NCBI GenBank assembly: GCA_964455185.1
Contig: CAYVUR010000003.1
Coordinates: 1 to 53,073, forward strand
DNA from: CAISTG01 sp964455185
GTDB lineage: Bacteria; Patescibacteriota; Patescibacteriia; 2-01-FULL-39-33
Length of the DNA: 53,073 nucleotides
Reading direction: 5' to 3'
Part shown: piece after piece, positions 25,473 through 34,337 of the stretch
Position numbering within the stretch: position 1 is the stretch's first letter
How the letters are laid out: each line of letters opens with the position of its first letter
The notes under the pieces: generated by a model
What the model saw: only the letters and a program-made list of their open reading frames with translations
The model's database searches: none
What the model was told of the DNA's origin: nothing
Position numbers and translations under genes: made by a program

Positions 25473-27245
25473 ATGTTTTCTAAAATACGTAATTTTTGTA
25501 TTATTGCTCATATTGACCACGGTAAGTCAACTTTAGCTGACCGTATGCTTGAAATTACTGGGACTATAAGTAAAAGAGAAATGAAAGATCAACTTTTAGA
25601 TCAAATGGATATTGAACGCGAGAGGGGTATTACTATTAAATTGACCCCAGTACGCATGAATTATCAGGACTATGAATTAAATTTAATTGATACACCGGGA
25701 CATGTTGATTTTACTTATGAGGTTTCTCGTAGTTTATATGCAGTTGAGGGAGCAATTCTTCTAGTTGACGCTTCACAAGGCATACAAGCTCAAACTTTGG
25801 CTAATTTATATTTAGCCTTAGATGCTAATTTGGTAATTATTCCAGTTTTAAATAAAGTTGATTTACCAGCCGCTCAACCAGAAAAAGTAGCAGAAGAAAT
25901 TTGTAATTTATTAGGTTGTGATAAAAGTGAAATACTTAAAGTTTCTGGTAAAACTGGATTAGGAGTTAATGAACTTTTAGCCGAAGTAATTAAAAGAATT
26001 CCACCACCTAAAATTACTTTAGAAAAACCCTTAAGAGCTTTAATTTTTGATTCAGTTTACGATGAATATCGTGGTGTAATTGCTTATGTGCGTGTTTTTG
26101 ATGGTAGTGTTAAAGCTGGCGATAAAATAAAATTAGTGTCTAATAATTTACCAGTTGAAGCTTTAGAAGTTGGTCATTTTTCTCCTAAATTTATTAAAGA
26201 TTCTTTAATTAATTCAGGAGAAATAGGGTATATTATAACTGGCTTACATGATGTTTCTCAATGTCCAGTTGGTGATACTATTAGTTTACAAGGAGAAGAT
26301 GTTGAACCACTGCCGGGTTATAAACAAGTTAAACCAATGGTTTATGCTGGAATTTTTTGTAAAGATGGTTCAGATTTTAATAAATTACGTGAAGCAATAG
26401 AAAAGTTAAAAATGAATGATGCGGCTTTAAGTTATGAGCCAGAAAATTCTTCTGCTTTAGGATTTGGTTTTCGTTGTGGTTTTTTGGGTTTACTTCATTT
26501 AGAAATTTTTCAAGAACGTTTAAAAAGAGAATTTAATTTAGAATTAGTTGTTACTATTCCTAGTGTTGTTTATAAAGTTTATCTAAGTGATGGAACAATT
26601 AAAGATATTTATAATCCTCAAGAATTTCCTGATCCAAGTCGTATTAAATATGTAGAAGAACCAATAATGAAAGTTGATATTTTTAGTCCTAAAAATTATT
26701 TAGGAGCTATTATGCAATTAGCTACGGAAAAAAGAGGAGTTTATATCAATACTGAATATTTAGATCAGGATTTAGTGATCCTACATTATTATGTACCTTT
26801 AACTCAATTAATTGTTGATTTTTATGATCGCTTGAAGTCAGTTTCTTCTGGTTACGCTTCTCTTAATTATGATTTTTATGGTTACGAAAAAGCTGAGGTA
26901 GTAAAAATGGATATTTTGGTAGCCGAAGAAAAAATAGAGGCTTTATCTTTGATAACTTATAAAGATACTATGCAACAAGTTGGTAAAAAAATAGTTAATA
27001 CCCTTAAAGAAACATTGCCTCGTCAACAATTTGTAATTAAACTCCAAGCGGCAGTTGGAGGAAAGATTATTGCCGCAGAACGTATTTCTGCTTTGCGTAA
27101 AGATGTAACCGCCCATTTATATGGTGGCGATTGGACTAGGCGCGCTAAACTTTTAGAAAAACAAAAAAAAGGCAAAAAGAAAATGATGTCTTTAGGTAAA
27201 GTTGATATACCAACTGATACTTTTTTAGCGGTTTTAAAAAAATAA
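25473..27245 (+). CDS. lepA: Elongation factor 4 (LepA)
   Basis: Ribosome-associated GTPase that back-translocates stalled ribosomes or aids initiation-phase assembly. 590 residues, full length. GTPase signatures: AHIDHGKST (P-loop, 13-20), RERGITIK, DTPGHVDF and NKVDL. The LepA-specific C-terminal domain (KRMD-like GGKIIAAERISALRKDVTAHLYGGD) distinguishes it from EF-G. Leaderless by prediction. Confidence 0.98.
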   Translation: MFSKIRNFCIIAHIDHGKSTLADRMLEITGTISKREMKDQLLDQMDIERERGITIKLTPVRMNYQDYELNLIDTPGHVDFTYEVSRSLYAVEGAILLVDASQGIQAQTLANLYLALDANLVIIPVLNKVDLPAAQPEKVAEEICNLLGCDKSEILKVSGKTGLGVNELLAEVIKRIPPPKITLEKPLRALIFDSVYDEYRGVIAYVRVFDGSVKAGDKIKLVSNNLPVEALEVGHFSPKFIKDSLINSGEIGYIITGLHDVSQCPVGDTISLQGEDVEPLPGYKQVKPMVYAGIFCKDGSDFNKLREAIEKLKMNDAALSYEPENSSALGFGFRCGFLGLLHLEIFQERLKREFNLELVVTIPSVVYKVYLSDGTIKDIYNPQEFPDPSRIKYVEEPIMKVDIFSPKNYLGAIMQLATEKRGVYINTEYLDQDLVILHYYVPLTQLIVDFYDRLKSVSSGYASLNYDFYGYEKAEVVKMDILVAEEKIEALSLITYKDTMQQVGKKIVNTLKETLPRQQFVIKLQAAVGGKIIAAERISALRKDVTAHLYGGDWTRRAKLLEKQKKGKKKMMSLGKVDIPTDTFLAVLKK

Positions 27246-27262
27246 AACCCTTAAAAGGGTTT
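27245..27262 (-). terminator. Terminator of the small minus-strand ORF
   Basis: AAACCCTT-AA-AAGGGTTT. The T-rich tract lies on the minus-strand side (TTTTATTTTTTTAAAA), so this most likely ends the transcript of the small gene at 27302-27409, but it may also slow lepA transcripts. Confidence 0.6.
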
Positions 27263-27301
27263 AAATAAAAAAGTTTTAGAATTTAATTTATTTTTAATTA
27301 T

Positions 27302-27409
27302 TTAAAAATTTAAAAAAGGAATAATTGTAAAAGCAATCATAGAAAAAATCATAATAATTACGATTATTGTCCAAGAAATTTTAATGAGTTTTCTCTTTTT
27401 TATTTTCAT
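27302..27409 (-). CDS. 35-residue single-span membrane peptide
   Basis: Reads MKIKKRKLIKISW followed by a hydrophobic stretch of about 18 residues and ends PFLNF. The basic N-terminus and one membrane span predict cytoplasm-in topology. TATAAT sits 9-14 bases before the ATG on the minus strand and an intrinsic terminator follows, so it looks like a complete transcription unit. Small single-span peptides of this kind are common in reduced genomes, but I recognise no family. Too short for most gene callers. Confidence 0.5.
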   Translation of the reverse strand: MKIKKRKLIKISWTIIVIIMIFSMIAFTIIPFLNF

Positions 27410-27456
27410 ATCATAAATTATAATTCTTTTTGAAATATTGTCAATTTAAAGTTTTT

Positions 27457-29181
27457 ATGAATTGGAAAATTAAACAAAAAATAACAGAAGATTTAATTAA
27501 AAAATATCCGGAAATAAATCCGGTTATTTTACAATTATTATATAATAGAGGTTTAGATAGCCAAGAAAAAATAAACTCCTTTCTTAATCCTAATTATGAC
27601 TTAGGATTACATAATCCTTTTTTGTTTAAAGATATGGAATTAGCGGTTAAACGTATTTTTTCTGCTTTAAGTAAAAAAGAAAAAATTTTAATTTATGGAG
27701 ATTATGATGCTGATGGAGTTTGTTCTACTGCTATAATTTATTCTGCTCTTCAAGGGTTGGGTGGTGATTTAGATATTTATATACCATTTAGAGAAAGTGA
27801 GGGTTATGGTATAAATTCTAAGGCGGTACAATGGATTATTAGTCAAAAATTTAATTTAGTTATTACAGTTGATTGTGGAATTTCTAATAAAGAAGAAATT
27901 CAAACTTTAAAAAATGCTGGTATTGATACAATTATTACCGATCATCATGAAGAACCATTAGCTTTACCTGATTCAGCTATAGCTATTATTAATCCATCAA
28001 TTAGTAATTCTGGTTATCCTAAGATTAATTTATGTGGCGCAGGAGTAGCTTTTAAATTAGTACAAGCTTTAATTGAGTGGCAAAATAAAATTGATTTTCC
28101 AATTAAATTACCAATAGGTTTTGAAAAATGGCTTTTAGATTTAGTAGCTATTGCTACCATCGGTGATATCATGCCTTTAATTGGAGAGAATCGAATTTTA
28201 ACTAAATATGGATTATTAGTTTTGAAAAAAACTAGAAATATTGGTTTACAAAAATTAATAGAATTAATTAATTCTAATTTAGAAGAAATAGATTCTGAAT
28301 ATGTTGGTTGGCGTATTGTACCAAGACTTAATGCTGCTGGAAGAATTAATCACGCTTCATTATCTTTTTATTTACTTAAAGAAAAAAATCCTTATGAAGC
28401 AAAACGTTTAGTGTCCATACTTGAAGAGAACAACAAATCAAGACAACAAACAACTGAAAATATATTAAAACAAGCTCTTTCTCAAATAGATGAAAGTAAA
28501 GAGTTGCCTTATTCTTTAATAATTTTAGGTGAAAATTGGCCTACAGGAATTATTGGGTTAGTGGCTGGAAGATTAGCAGATAAATTTCATCGGCCAGTAT
28601 TAATTTTTTCTCAAGAAGAAGATAAATATATTGCTTCAGGAAGAAGTATTCCAGAATTTGATATTACAGAAGCTCTTCAAGAATGTGATGATTTATTAAC
28701 TAAGTATGGTGGTCATCCCCAAGCTTGCGGTTTAACAATTACAGGTCAAGATAATTTTGAAAAATTTAAATTAAAATTTTTAGAATTAGCTAAACAAAAA
28801 CTTGCATCAATTAAATTAGAGCCGATGTTAGAAATTGAAGCCGAATTAAAATTATCTGAAATTAATTGGGAAATAATTGACGAATTAGAAAAATTTGAAC
28901 CATTTGGAGAAGCCAACCCTAAACCCTTATTTGCTGCTTTTGGTTTGCAAGTAGAGCATATACAAACCGTAGGTATTGATGGTAGACACTTAAAAATTCA
29001 AGTAACTCAAGATGGGGCACCAAAAATTCATAAATTAATTGGTTTTTCTTTTGGAGAGTGGTGTGCTAAAATTAATGTAGGCGATAAGATTGATATTGTT
29101 TTTGAATTAGGAATAAATGAATGGAATGGTAATCGAGAATTACAATTAAAAATTGAAGATATTAAATTAAGTAGTGAATAA
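27457..29181 (+). CDS. recJ: Single-stranded-DNA exonuclease RecJ
   Basis: 5'-3' ssDNA exonuclease for recombination and repair. 574 residues from the ATG at 27457; the frame also opens at TTG 27430, which adds nine residues that are not family-like. DHH domain with DYDADGVCSTA (motif I), ITVDCGIS, ITDHHE (DHH itself), and DHHA1-type GGHPQACGLTI near 430, followed by the OB-like C-terminal domain. An RNase HI gene starts 4 bases after the stop. Confidence 0.96.
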   Translation: MNWKIKQKITEDLIKKYPEINPVILQLLYNRGLDSQEKINSFLNPNYDLGLHNPFLFKDMELAVKRIFSALSKKEKILIYGDYDADGVCSTAIIYSALQGLGGDLDIYIPFRESEGYGINSKAVQWIISQKFNLVITVDCGISNKEEIQTLKNAGIDTIITDHHEEPLALPDSAIAIINPSISNSGYPKINLCGAGVAFKLVQALIEWQNKIDFPIKLPIGFEKWLLDLVAIATIGDIMPLIGENRILTKYGLLVLKKTRNIGLQKLIELINSNLEEIDSEYVGWRIVPRLNAAGRINHASLSFYLLKEKNPYEAKRLVSILEENNKSRQQTTENILKQALSQIDESKELPYSLIILGENWPTGIIGLVAGRLADKFHRPVLIFSQEEDKYIASGRSIPEFDITEALQECDDLLTKYGGHPQACGLTITGQDNFEKFKLKFLELAKQKLASIKLEPMLEIEAELKLSEINWEIIDELEKFEPFGEANPKPLFAAFGLQVEHIQTVGIDGRHLKIQVTQDGAPKIHKLIGFSFGEWCAKINVGDKIDIVFELGINEWNGNRELQLKIEDIKLSSE

Positions 29182-29184
29182 TTT

Positions 29185-29580
29185 ATGCAAGCTATAATTA
29201 ACACTGATGGTGGCGCACGAGGCAATCCCGGTCCAGCTGGAATTGGAGCAGTAATAAAAATTGGTGATAAAGTTTATGAATATAAAAGATATATTGGTGA
29301 AGCTACTAATAATCAGGCGGAATATCAAGCTTTAATAATGGCTTTAACTCAAGCCAAAGAATTAGGGGTTACTGAAGTTGAATGTCGACTTGACTCTGAA
29401 TTAGTAGTTAAACAATTAAATCGTGAATATAAAGTTAAAGATAAAGATCTTGCTAAACAATTTATAAAAGTTTGGAATTTAATGTCAGAATTTAAAAAAA
29501 TTACTTTTAAGCATGTTTATCGCGAACAAAATAAAGAAGCCGATAGATTAGTTAATGAGGCCATAGATAATAAAGTCTAA
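29185..29580 (+). CDS. rnhA: Ribonuclease HI family protein
   Basis: 131 residues, typical of the compact RNase HI form. Catalytic acids are visible: Asp8 in NTDGGARGNPGP, Glu in NNQAEYQAL, Asp in RLDSELVV and Asp in KEADRLVNEA. It degrades RNA in RNA-DNA hybrids. It is coupled to recJ (4 bases), suggesting joint expression for DNA repair or replication. Confidence 0.93.
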   Translation: MQAIINTDGGARGNPGPAGIGAVIKIGDKVYEYKRYIGEATNNQAEYQALIMALTQAKELGVTEVECRLDSELVVKQLNREYKVKDKDLAKQFIKVWNLMSEFKKITFKHVYREQNKEADRLVNEAIDNKV

Positions 29581-29607
29581 TAATTTAATATTATTTCAAA
29601 ATAAATT

Positions 29608-30081
29608 ATGAACAAAAATAAATGGTCTCTATTGATTTTAGCGATTATTTTACCTTTTATTGTGGCAATTATTGGGTCTTATTTTACTACGCCAGCAATA
29701 CCGACTTGGTATGCTAATTTAAATAAACCATTTTTTTCTCCACCTAATTGGTTGTTTGGTCCGGTTTGGACGATACTTTATTTAATGATGGGTATTTCAA
29801 TTTATTTAATTTGGCTTAAAGAGGGAATTAATTTTAAAAAATCACAAGTCGTTTTTTATCTGCAATTAATTCTTAATGCATTATGGTCAATTATTTTTTT
29901 TGGTTTGAACTCTCCCGGATTAGCTTTTTTTATTATTATTTTTTTATGGTTGTTGTTACTTTATTGTATTTTAGAATTTAAGAAGATAAATTTATTAGCA
30001 TCTTGGTTGTTGGTGCCTTATATTCTCTGGGTTAGTTTTGCTAGTCTATTAAATTTTTCTATTTGGTATCTTAATAGATAA
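29608..30081 (+). CDS. tspO: TspO/MBR family membrane protein
   Basis: 157 residues with five membrane segments and the Trp-rich signature WYANLNKPFFSPPNWLFGPVW (written in short: KPFFSPPNW, FGPVWT). Family members bind tetrapyrroles and other lipids, and respond to stress; the true role is debated. No haem biosynthesis gene is visible in the window, so the ligand here is unclear. Shares a terminator with rnpB. Confidence 0.93.
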   Translation: MNKNKWSLLILAIILPFIVAIIGSYFTTPAIPTWYANLNKPFFSPPNWLFGPVWTILYLMMGISIYLIWLKEGINFKKSQVVFYLQLILNALWSIIFFGLNSPGLAFFIIIFLWLLLLYCILEFKKINLLASWLLVPYILWVSFASLLNFSIWYLNR

Positions 30082-30091
30082 TTTCTAAATA

Positions 30092-30121
30092 AAAAAATCT
30101 CGCTTTTAAGCGAGATTTTTT
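30092..30121. terminator. Bidirectional terminator between tspO and rnpB
   Basis: AAAAATCTCGCTT / AAGCGAGATTTTT with T runs on both strands, ending the plus-strand tspO and the minus-strand RNase P RNA. Confidence 0.9.
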
Positions 30122-30124
30122 GTT

Positions 30125-30506
30125 GTCCAAATATGCTTGTAAGCCGAATTCTGTACCCGTAAAACGGGTGATAGCCATCTGTCTGTCGTCGTCGTTACCG
30201 ACGCGATCAAGCCCCTATAACAGGGTTGCACTAGGTAGAGTTTACCACGGCTCTCCATCACTGGAGGCCGAGTGTTTTAGCAATAATTTAAAGAGATATC
30301 TCAGCTTCAAATTATTACACAAACACACTTTTCACCTTTCATCCGTAAAGACGGATTAGTATTGTCTCTGTGGAACTGGTCCTCTTGAATCGTCACCGAT
30401 TCAAGGATGGGTGTTACCCATTACCATGACATTCGCCGAAGCGAAAGAGTGTTCGGACTTTCCTCCCTCTGTTAAAACAGAGAGTAGCTATCCCACATAT
30501 TTGGAC
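30125..30506 (-). ncRNA. rnpB: RNase P RNA (bacterial type A-like)
   Basis: Catalytic RNA that matures tRNA 5' ends. On the minus strand the P1 arms GTCCAAATATG and CATATTTGGAC bound a 382-base RNA. Conserved blocks are present: GAGGAAAGTCCG near the 5' end and ACAGAATTCGGCTTAC near the 3' end. The promoter ends at 30541 and the terminator is at 30092. An open plus-strand frame at 30120-30359 is an artefact of this RNA. Confidence 0.97.
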
Positions 30507-30512
30507 TATTTA

Positions 30513-30541
30513 ATTTTATAATATTTTTAATTAATTGTCAA
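30513..30541 (-). promoter_or_regulatory. rnpB promoter
   Basis: On the minus strand TTGACA, 17-base spacer, TAAAAT. The predicted start falls on the first base of the P1 stem (30506). Confidence 0.85.
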
Positions 30542-30581
30542 TATTTTTAAGTTTATTTTCTTATATCTTTTTATTTTTTTC

Positions 30582-30610
30582 TTGAAAAACAGTTTTTTTT
30601 ATTGTATAGT
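30582..30610 (+). promoter_or_regulatory. tRNA-Gln(CTG) promoter
   Basis: TTGAAA (30582-30587), 17-base spacer, TATAGT (30605-30610). Predicted start about 18 bases before the tRNA. Confidence 0.65.
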
Positions 30611-30634
30611 TATTTTACAAAATTTATTTAAAAA

Positions 30635-30708
30635 TGCGGGATCGTCTAATGGTAGGACGCAGCTCTCTGGAAGCTGTTATATTGGTTCGAATCCAATTCC
30701 CGCAGCCA
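30635..30708 (+). tRNA. tRNA-Gln (anticodon CTG), CCA encoded
   Basis: Acceptor TGCGGGA pairs with TCCCGCA; D-arm GTC..GAC; anticodon stem CAGCT/AGCTG with loop CTCTGGA, so anticodon CTG at 30667-30669; T-arm ATTGG-TTCGAAT-CCAAT; discriminator G, then encoded CCA. The U1-A72 pair and G73 are Gln features. The partner isoacceptor (TTG) is at 42706, without encoded CCA. Followed by mnmA, which modifies U34 of some tRNAs (though not this C34 one). Confidence 0.92.
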
Positions 30709-30790
30709 ATTTGTAAAGTTTCGGTTCCTGTCTCGTTTGGTGCTATGTTTTAAAATATTATTAAATCCTCTAAATATTTTTTAAATTAGA

Positions 30791-31864
30791 ATGAAATTTG
30801 AAAATAAAAAAAAAGTAGTAGTAGCCATGTCTGGTGGAGTAGATTCTTCTGTTGCAGCCGCTTTACTTAAACAACAAGGTTATGATGTTATTGGTGTTTT
30901 TATGCAATTTTGGTATCCTTCTGGTAATAATTATTCGGAAAATCGTTGTTGTAGTTTAGAATCTTATCAAGAAGCTCATACCGTGGCTACAACTTTAGGT
31001 ATTCCTTTATATAAAGTTAATTTTGGTCGTCAGTTTAAAAAAATTATTGTTGATGAATTTCTTAAAGAACATAAAATTGGTTACACACCCAATCCTTGTG
31101 TTGCTTGTAATAAATTTATTAAATTTAATTTGTTGCTTAATTACGCTCGAACAGTTTTTGGCGCTGATTATTTAGCAACCGGTCATTATGTTAAATTAAT
31201 ACACAATAAATCAGGTTATCAATTACTACGTCCTAAGGATAAAGCAAAGGATCAAACTTATTTTCTTTATAATCTTAAACAAGAACAATTAAAACATCTA
31301 CTTTTTCCTTTGGCTGATTATAAAAAAGAACAAGTTAGAGAATTAGCTAAAAAGTTAAAGTTAAATATTTATAATAAACCAGACAGTCAAGAAATTTGTT
31401 TCGTAGGAAATAGTAGAGAATATTTTTTAAAACGTTATCTTAAATTAAAAATAGGCAAAATAGTTGATGTAAATGGTAAGATTTTAGGCGAGCATCAAGG
31501 TTTACCGCTTTATACTATTGGTCAACGTAGTAGATTAGGTCTTTCTGGCGGCCCATGGTATGTAGTAAAGATGGATTTGAAAAATAATCGTTTAATTGTA
31601 ACAAAAAACCCTCAAGATAAATTATTAAAAAAACATGAAATATTTTTTGATAAAGTAAATTGGCTTAATAATTATTTAATAAAATTACCTTTGAAATGTA
31701 CGGCTCAAATTAGATATCGAGGAATAGCTAAACCATGCCAAGTAGAAAAAATAGGAAGAAAATATAAAGCAGTTTTTAAACAACCACAACAAGCGATAGC
31801 GGCGGGGCAATCAATTGTTTTTTATGATAAAGATAAATTATTAGGCGGAGGAATTATAGTTTAA
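30791..31864 (+). CDS. mnmA: tRNA-specific 2-thiouridylase MnmA
   Basis: Adds sulfur to U34 of tRNA Lys, Glu and Gln. 357 residues, full length. PP-loop SGGVDSS at about 14-20; catalytic Cys in NPCVACNKFIKF (about 101-112); second Cys in DSQEICFVG (about 200-208). ATGHYVKL is the tRNA-side signature. The Gln tRNA with anticodon TTG in this window is a plausible substrate. The gap of 82 bases after tRNA-Gln(CTG) has no clear promoter. Confidence 0.97.
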   Translation: MKFENKKKVVVAMSGGVDSSVAAALLKQQGYDVIGVFMQFWYPSGNNYSENRCCSLESYQEAHTVATTLGIPLYKVNFGRQFKKIIVDEFLKEHKIGYTPNPCVACNKFIKFNLLLNYARTVFGADYLATGHYVKLIHNKSGYQLLRPKDKAKDQTYFLYNLKQEQLKHLLFPLADYKKEQVRELAKKLKLNIYNKPDSQEICFVGNSREYFLKRYLKLKIGKIVDVNGKILGEHQGLPLYTIGQRSRLGLSGGPWYVVKMDLKNNRLIVTKNPQDKLLKKHEIFFDKVNWLNNYLIKLPLKCTAQIRYRGIAKPCQVEKIGRKYKAVFKQPQQAIAAGQSIVFYDKDKLLGGGIIV

Positions 31865-31929
31865 TTTGCCAAGAAAAATTTTTTATCATAGAATTAGAAA
31901 TATTAATAAAATATGACAATTTAGAAAGT

Positions 31930-33708
31930 ATGACAGCTAAAGAATTAAAACAAAAATATTTAGAATTTTTTGAGAAAAATGGCCATACTATTATTCCTGG
32001 AGCTCCTTTAGTACCAGAAAATGACCCTACAGCTTTATTTACTACCGCAGGCATGCATCCTTTAGTGCCTTATTTATTAGGAGAGAAACATCCTGCTGGT
32101 ACTCGTTTAACTAATGTTCAAAAGTGCATTCGTACTGGTGATATTGATGAAGTTGGAGATAATTGGCATTTAACTTTTTTTGAAATGTTGGGAAATTGGT
32201 CATTAGGCGATTATGGTAAAAAAGAAGCAATTGAATTAAGTTTTAATTTTTTAACAAAAGAATTAGGGATTTCTTTGGATAAATTAGCGATTACTGTTTT
32301 TGCCGGTGAAGATAATATTCCTCGCGACGAAGAATCAGCTGAAATCTGGAAATCTTTAGGAGTTAAACCTGAGCGCATTGCTTATTTAGGGCGTGAAGAT
32401 AATTGGTGGGGCCCAGCTGGACAAACTGGACCGTGTGGACCAGATACAGAAATGTTTTATTGGTCATCTGAGGGAGCTGTTCCAGAAGTTTTTGATCCAC
32501 AAGATAAAAGGTGGGTGGAAATTTGGAATGATGTTTTCATGATTTATAATAAAAAAGCAGATGGAACTTATGAACCATTAGTGCAGAAAAATGTTGATAC
32601 TGGCATGGGAGTTGAACGTACTGTTGCTACCTTGGCTGGTAAATCATCTGCTTACGATGTTGATCCATTATTTAGTATAACAGTTCAAGTTTGCGCTCTT
32701 TTTGGCACTACTCCCGAAGAAATTAAATTTGAGATTATTAAACCAGTTCGTATTATTGCCGATCATTTACGCGCCGCTACTTTTATTTTAGCTGATGGTG
32801 TTATTCCTTCTAATGTTGAACAAGGTTATGTTTTGCGTCGTTTAATTAGGCGCGCTATTCGTTATGGCAGGGAATTGGGTATTGTTGGCTCTTTTACTCA
32901 TCAAGTAGCTGAAGCAGTAATAGAATTACAGGGTGGATTTTATAAAGAGTTAAGAGAAAAAAGAGATTTTATTATTAATGAGTTACAAAAAGAAGAGGAA
33001 AAATTTAATTCTACTCTTGAGAATGGTTTGAAAAGATTTGAGAAATTGAAAGTTGAAGGCAATAAGGTTTCTGGTAAAGATGCTTTTATTCTTTTTTCTA
33101 CTTATGGTTTTCCTTTAGAAATTACTCGCGATTTAGCAAAAGAAAAGGGTTGGGTTGTTGATGAAGAAGAATTTAATAAAGAGTTTATTCAACATCAAGA
33201 TTTGTCTCGTAAAGGCGCAGAACAAAAATTTAAAGGTGGTTTAGCTGATAATTCAGAAATTACTACTAGAATGCATACCGCCACTCATCTAATGATAGCC
33301 GCTTTACGTAAAGTTTTAGGGGAGCATGTTTGTCAAAAAGGGGCTAATATTACAGCCGAAAGAATTCGTTTTGATTTTTCACATCCAGACAAAATGACAC
33401 CAGAACAAATAAAACAAGTTGAAGATTTAGTAAATGAACAAATTAAAAAAGCTCAACCAGTATATTGTGAGGAATTAACTTTGGAAGAAGCAAAAAAAAG
33501 AGGAGCTATGGGTGTTTTTGAAAGTAAATATGGAGAAAAAGTAAAAGTTTATACAATTGGAGGAGACTCCCAAACAGAAGATGTTTTTTCTAAAGAAATT
33601 TGTGGTGGTCCTCATGTTAAAAATACTTCAGAATTAGGACATTTTAAGATATTAAAAGAAGAATCAAGTTCTTCAGGTGTAAGGCGTATAAAAGCAATTC
33701 TAGAATAG
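31930..33708 (+). CDS. alaS: Alanyl-tRNA synthetase, short form without C-Ala
   Basis: 592 residues against about 870 in E. coli. The catalytic domain (GHTIIPGAPLVPENDPTALFTTAGM at the start, GPAGQTGPCGPDTE) and the editing domain (HTATH, His449/His453; CGGPH, Cys558/His562) are present. The C-terminal DHHA1/C-Ala region is missing and the stop is followed directly by the operon promoters, so this is not a recent truncation. Editing is retained, but the dimer/tRNA-elbow-binding module is lost. Confidence 0.96.
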   Translation: MTAKELKQKYLEFFEKNGHTIIPGAPLVPENDPTALFTTAGMHPLVPYLLGEKHPAGTRLTNVQKCIRTGDIDEVGDNWHLTFFEMLGNWSLGDYGKKEAIELSFNFLTKELGISLDKLAITVFAGEDNIPRDEESAEIWKSLGVKPERIAYLGREDNWWGPAGQTGPCGPDTEMFYWSSEGAVPEVFDPQDKRWVEIWNDVFMIYNKKADGTYEPLVQKNVDTGMGVERTVATLAGKSSAYDVDPLFSITVQVCALFGTTPEEIKFEIIKPVRIIADHLRAATFILADGVIPSNVEQGYVLRRLIRRAIRYGRELGIVGSFTHQVAEAVIELQGGFYKELREKRDFIINELQKEEEKFNSTLENGLKRFEKLKVEGNKVSGKDAFILFSTYGFPLEITRDLAKEKGWVVDEEEFNKEFIQHQDLSRKGAEQKFKGGLADNSEITTRMHTATHLMIAALRKVLGEHVCQKGANITAERIRFDFSHPDKMTPEQIKQVEDLVNEQIKKAQPVYCEELTLEEAKKRGAMGVFESKYGEKVKVYTIGGDSQTEDVFSKEICGGPHVKNTSELGHFKILKEESSSSGVRRIKAILE

Positions 33709-33733
33709 TATCATTTATTTTAATAATAATTTC

Positions 33734-33811
33734 TTGACATTAAATTATTTTTTAGATAATATTATTATAAACCTATAAAAATATTGACAAAACAATATTT
33801 TTTGCTATAAT
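33734..33811 (+). promoter_or_regulatory. Tandem promoters of the infA ribosomal operon
   Basis: P1: TTGACA (33734-33739), 17-base spacer, TAATAT. P2: TTGACA (33784-33789), 16-base spacer, TATAAT (33806-33811). P2 starts near 33818, giving a leader of about 118 bases before infA. Confidence 0.75.
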
Positions 33812-33836
33812 AAAAAAGGTTTGAAAAAAAGAAATT

Positions 33837-33912
33837 TTGTGCAAATTTATTTAATTTTATGGTAAATAATCATTGTAAAAATGATTACCAATAATTTTAT
33901 TTTTTTGCGCAA
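33837..33912 (+). promoter_or_regulatory. Structured leader of the infA operon
   Basis: TTGTGCAAA (33837-33845) pairs with TTTGCGCAA (33904-33912), enclosing a hairpin GGTA...ATCATT / AATGAT...TACC (33861-33889) with a small bulge. It ends 23 bases before the GTG start of infA. It may carry an autogenous control site, inferred from position in a ribosomal operon. Confidence 0.5.
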
Positions 33913-33935
33913 TTTATAAATAAATTAAGTAAATA

Positions 33936-34172
33936 GTGAAAAATCAAGAACCCATCGCCGATTCCAAAGATTTTTTGGAAATAGACGGTGAAGTGACAGA
34001 ATCTTTACCTTCAGCAACTTTTAAGGTTAAATTAGAAAATGGACATGAGATTCTGGCACATCTTTCCGGTAAAATGAGAATGTTTAACATTCGCTTATTA
34101 CCAGGGGACAAGGTCAAAGTTCAAATGACTCCTTATGATTTAACTAAGGGTCGCATCATTTATCGTTATTAA
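33936..34172 (+). CDS. infA: Translation initiation factor IF-1
   Basis: 78 residues, single OB-fold that binds the 30S A site. Starts with GTG at 33936, preceded by a weak AAGT. Signatures: EIDGEVTESLPSATFKV, GHEILAHLSGKMR, PYDLTKGRIIYRY. First gene of the operon; rpmJ follows after 22 bases. Confidence 0.97.
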   Translation: MKNQEPIADSKDFLEIDGEVTESLPSATFKVKLENGHEILAHLSGKMRMFNIRLLPGDKVKVQMTPYDLTKGRIIYRY

Positions 34173-34194
34173 ATCAAGTAAACAAGAAAGAGTT

Positions 34195-34308
34195 ATGAAA
34201 GTAAGAGCGTCCGTAAAAAAAATTTGTAAGGATTGCCAAGTTGTTAGGCGAAAAAAACGCTTAGTAGTTATTTGTAAAAATCCTAAACACAAACAAAGAC
34301 AAGGTTAA
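34195..34308 (+). CDS. rpmJ: 50S ribosomal protein L36
   Basis: 37 residues: MKVRASVKKICKDC...RLVVICKNPKHKQRQG. The zinc-ligand pattern C..C...C....H is intact. Starts at ATG 34195, and is too short to be seen by many gene callers. Lies between infA and rpsM, the canonical location. Confidence 0.97.
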   Translation: MKVRASVKKICKDCQVVRRKKRLVVICKNPKHKQRQG

Positions 34309-34337
34309 TGTTTTTAATATAAAAGTATAATATAAAT

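Noticed and set aside
30120..30359. 79-residue plus-strand open frame
   Set aside because: It lies entirely over the antisense of RNase P RNA, whose conserved blocks, P1 stem, promoter and terminator are all present on the minus strand.
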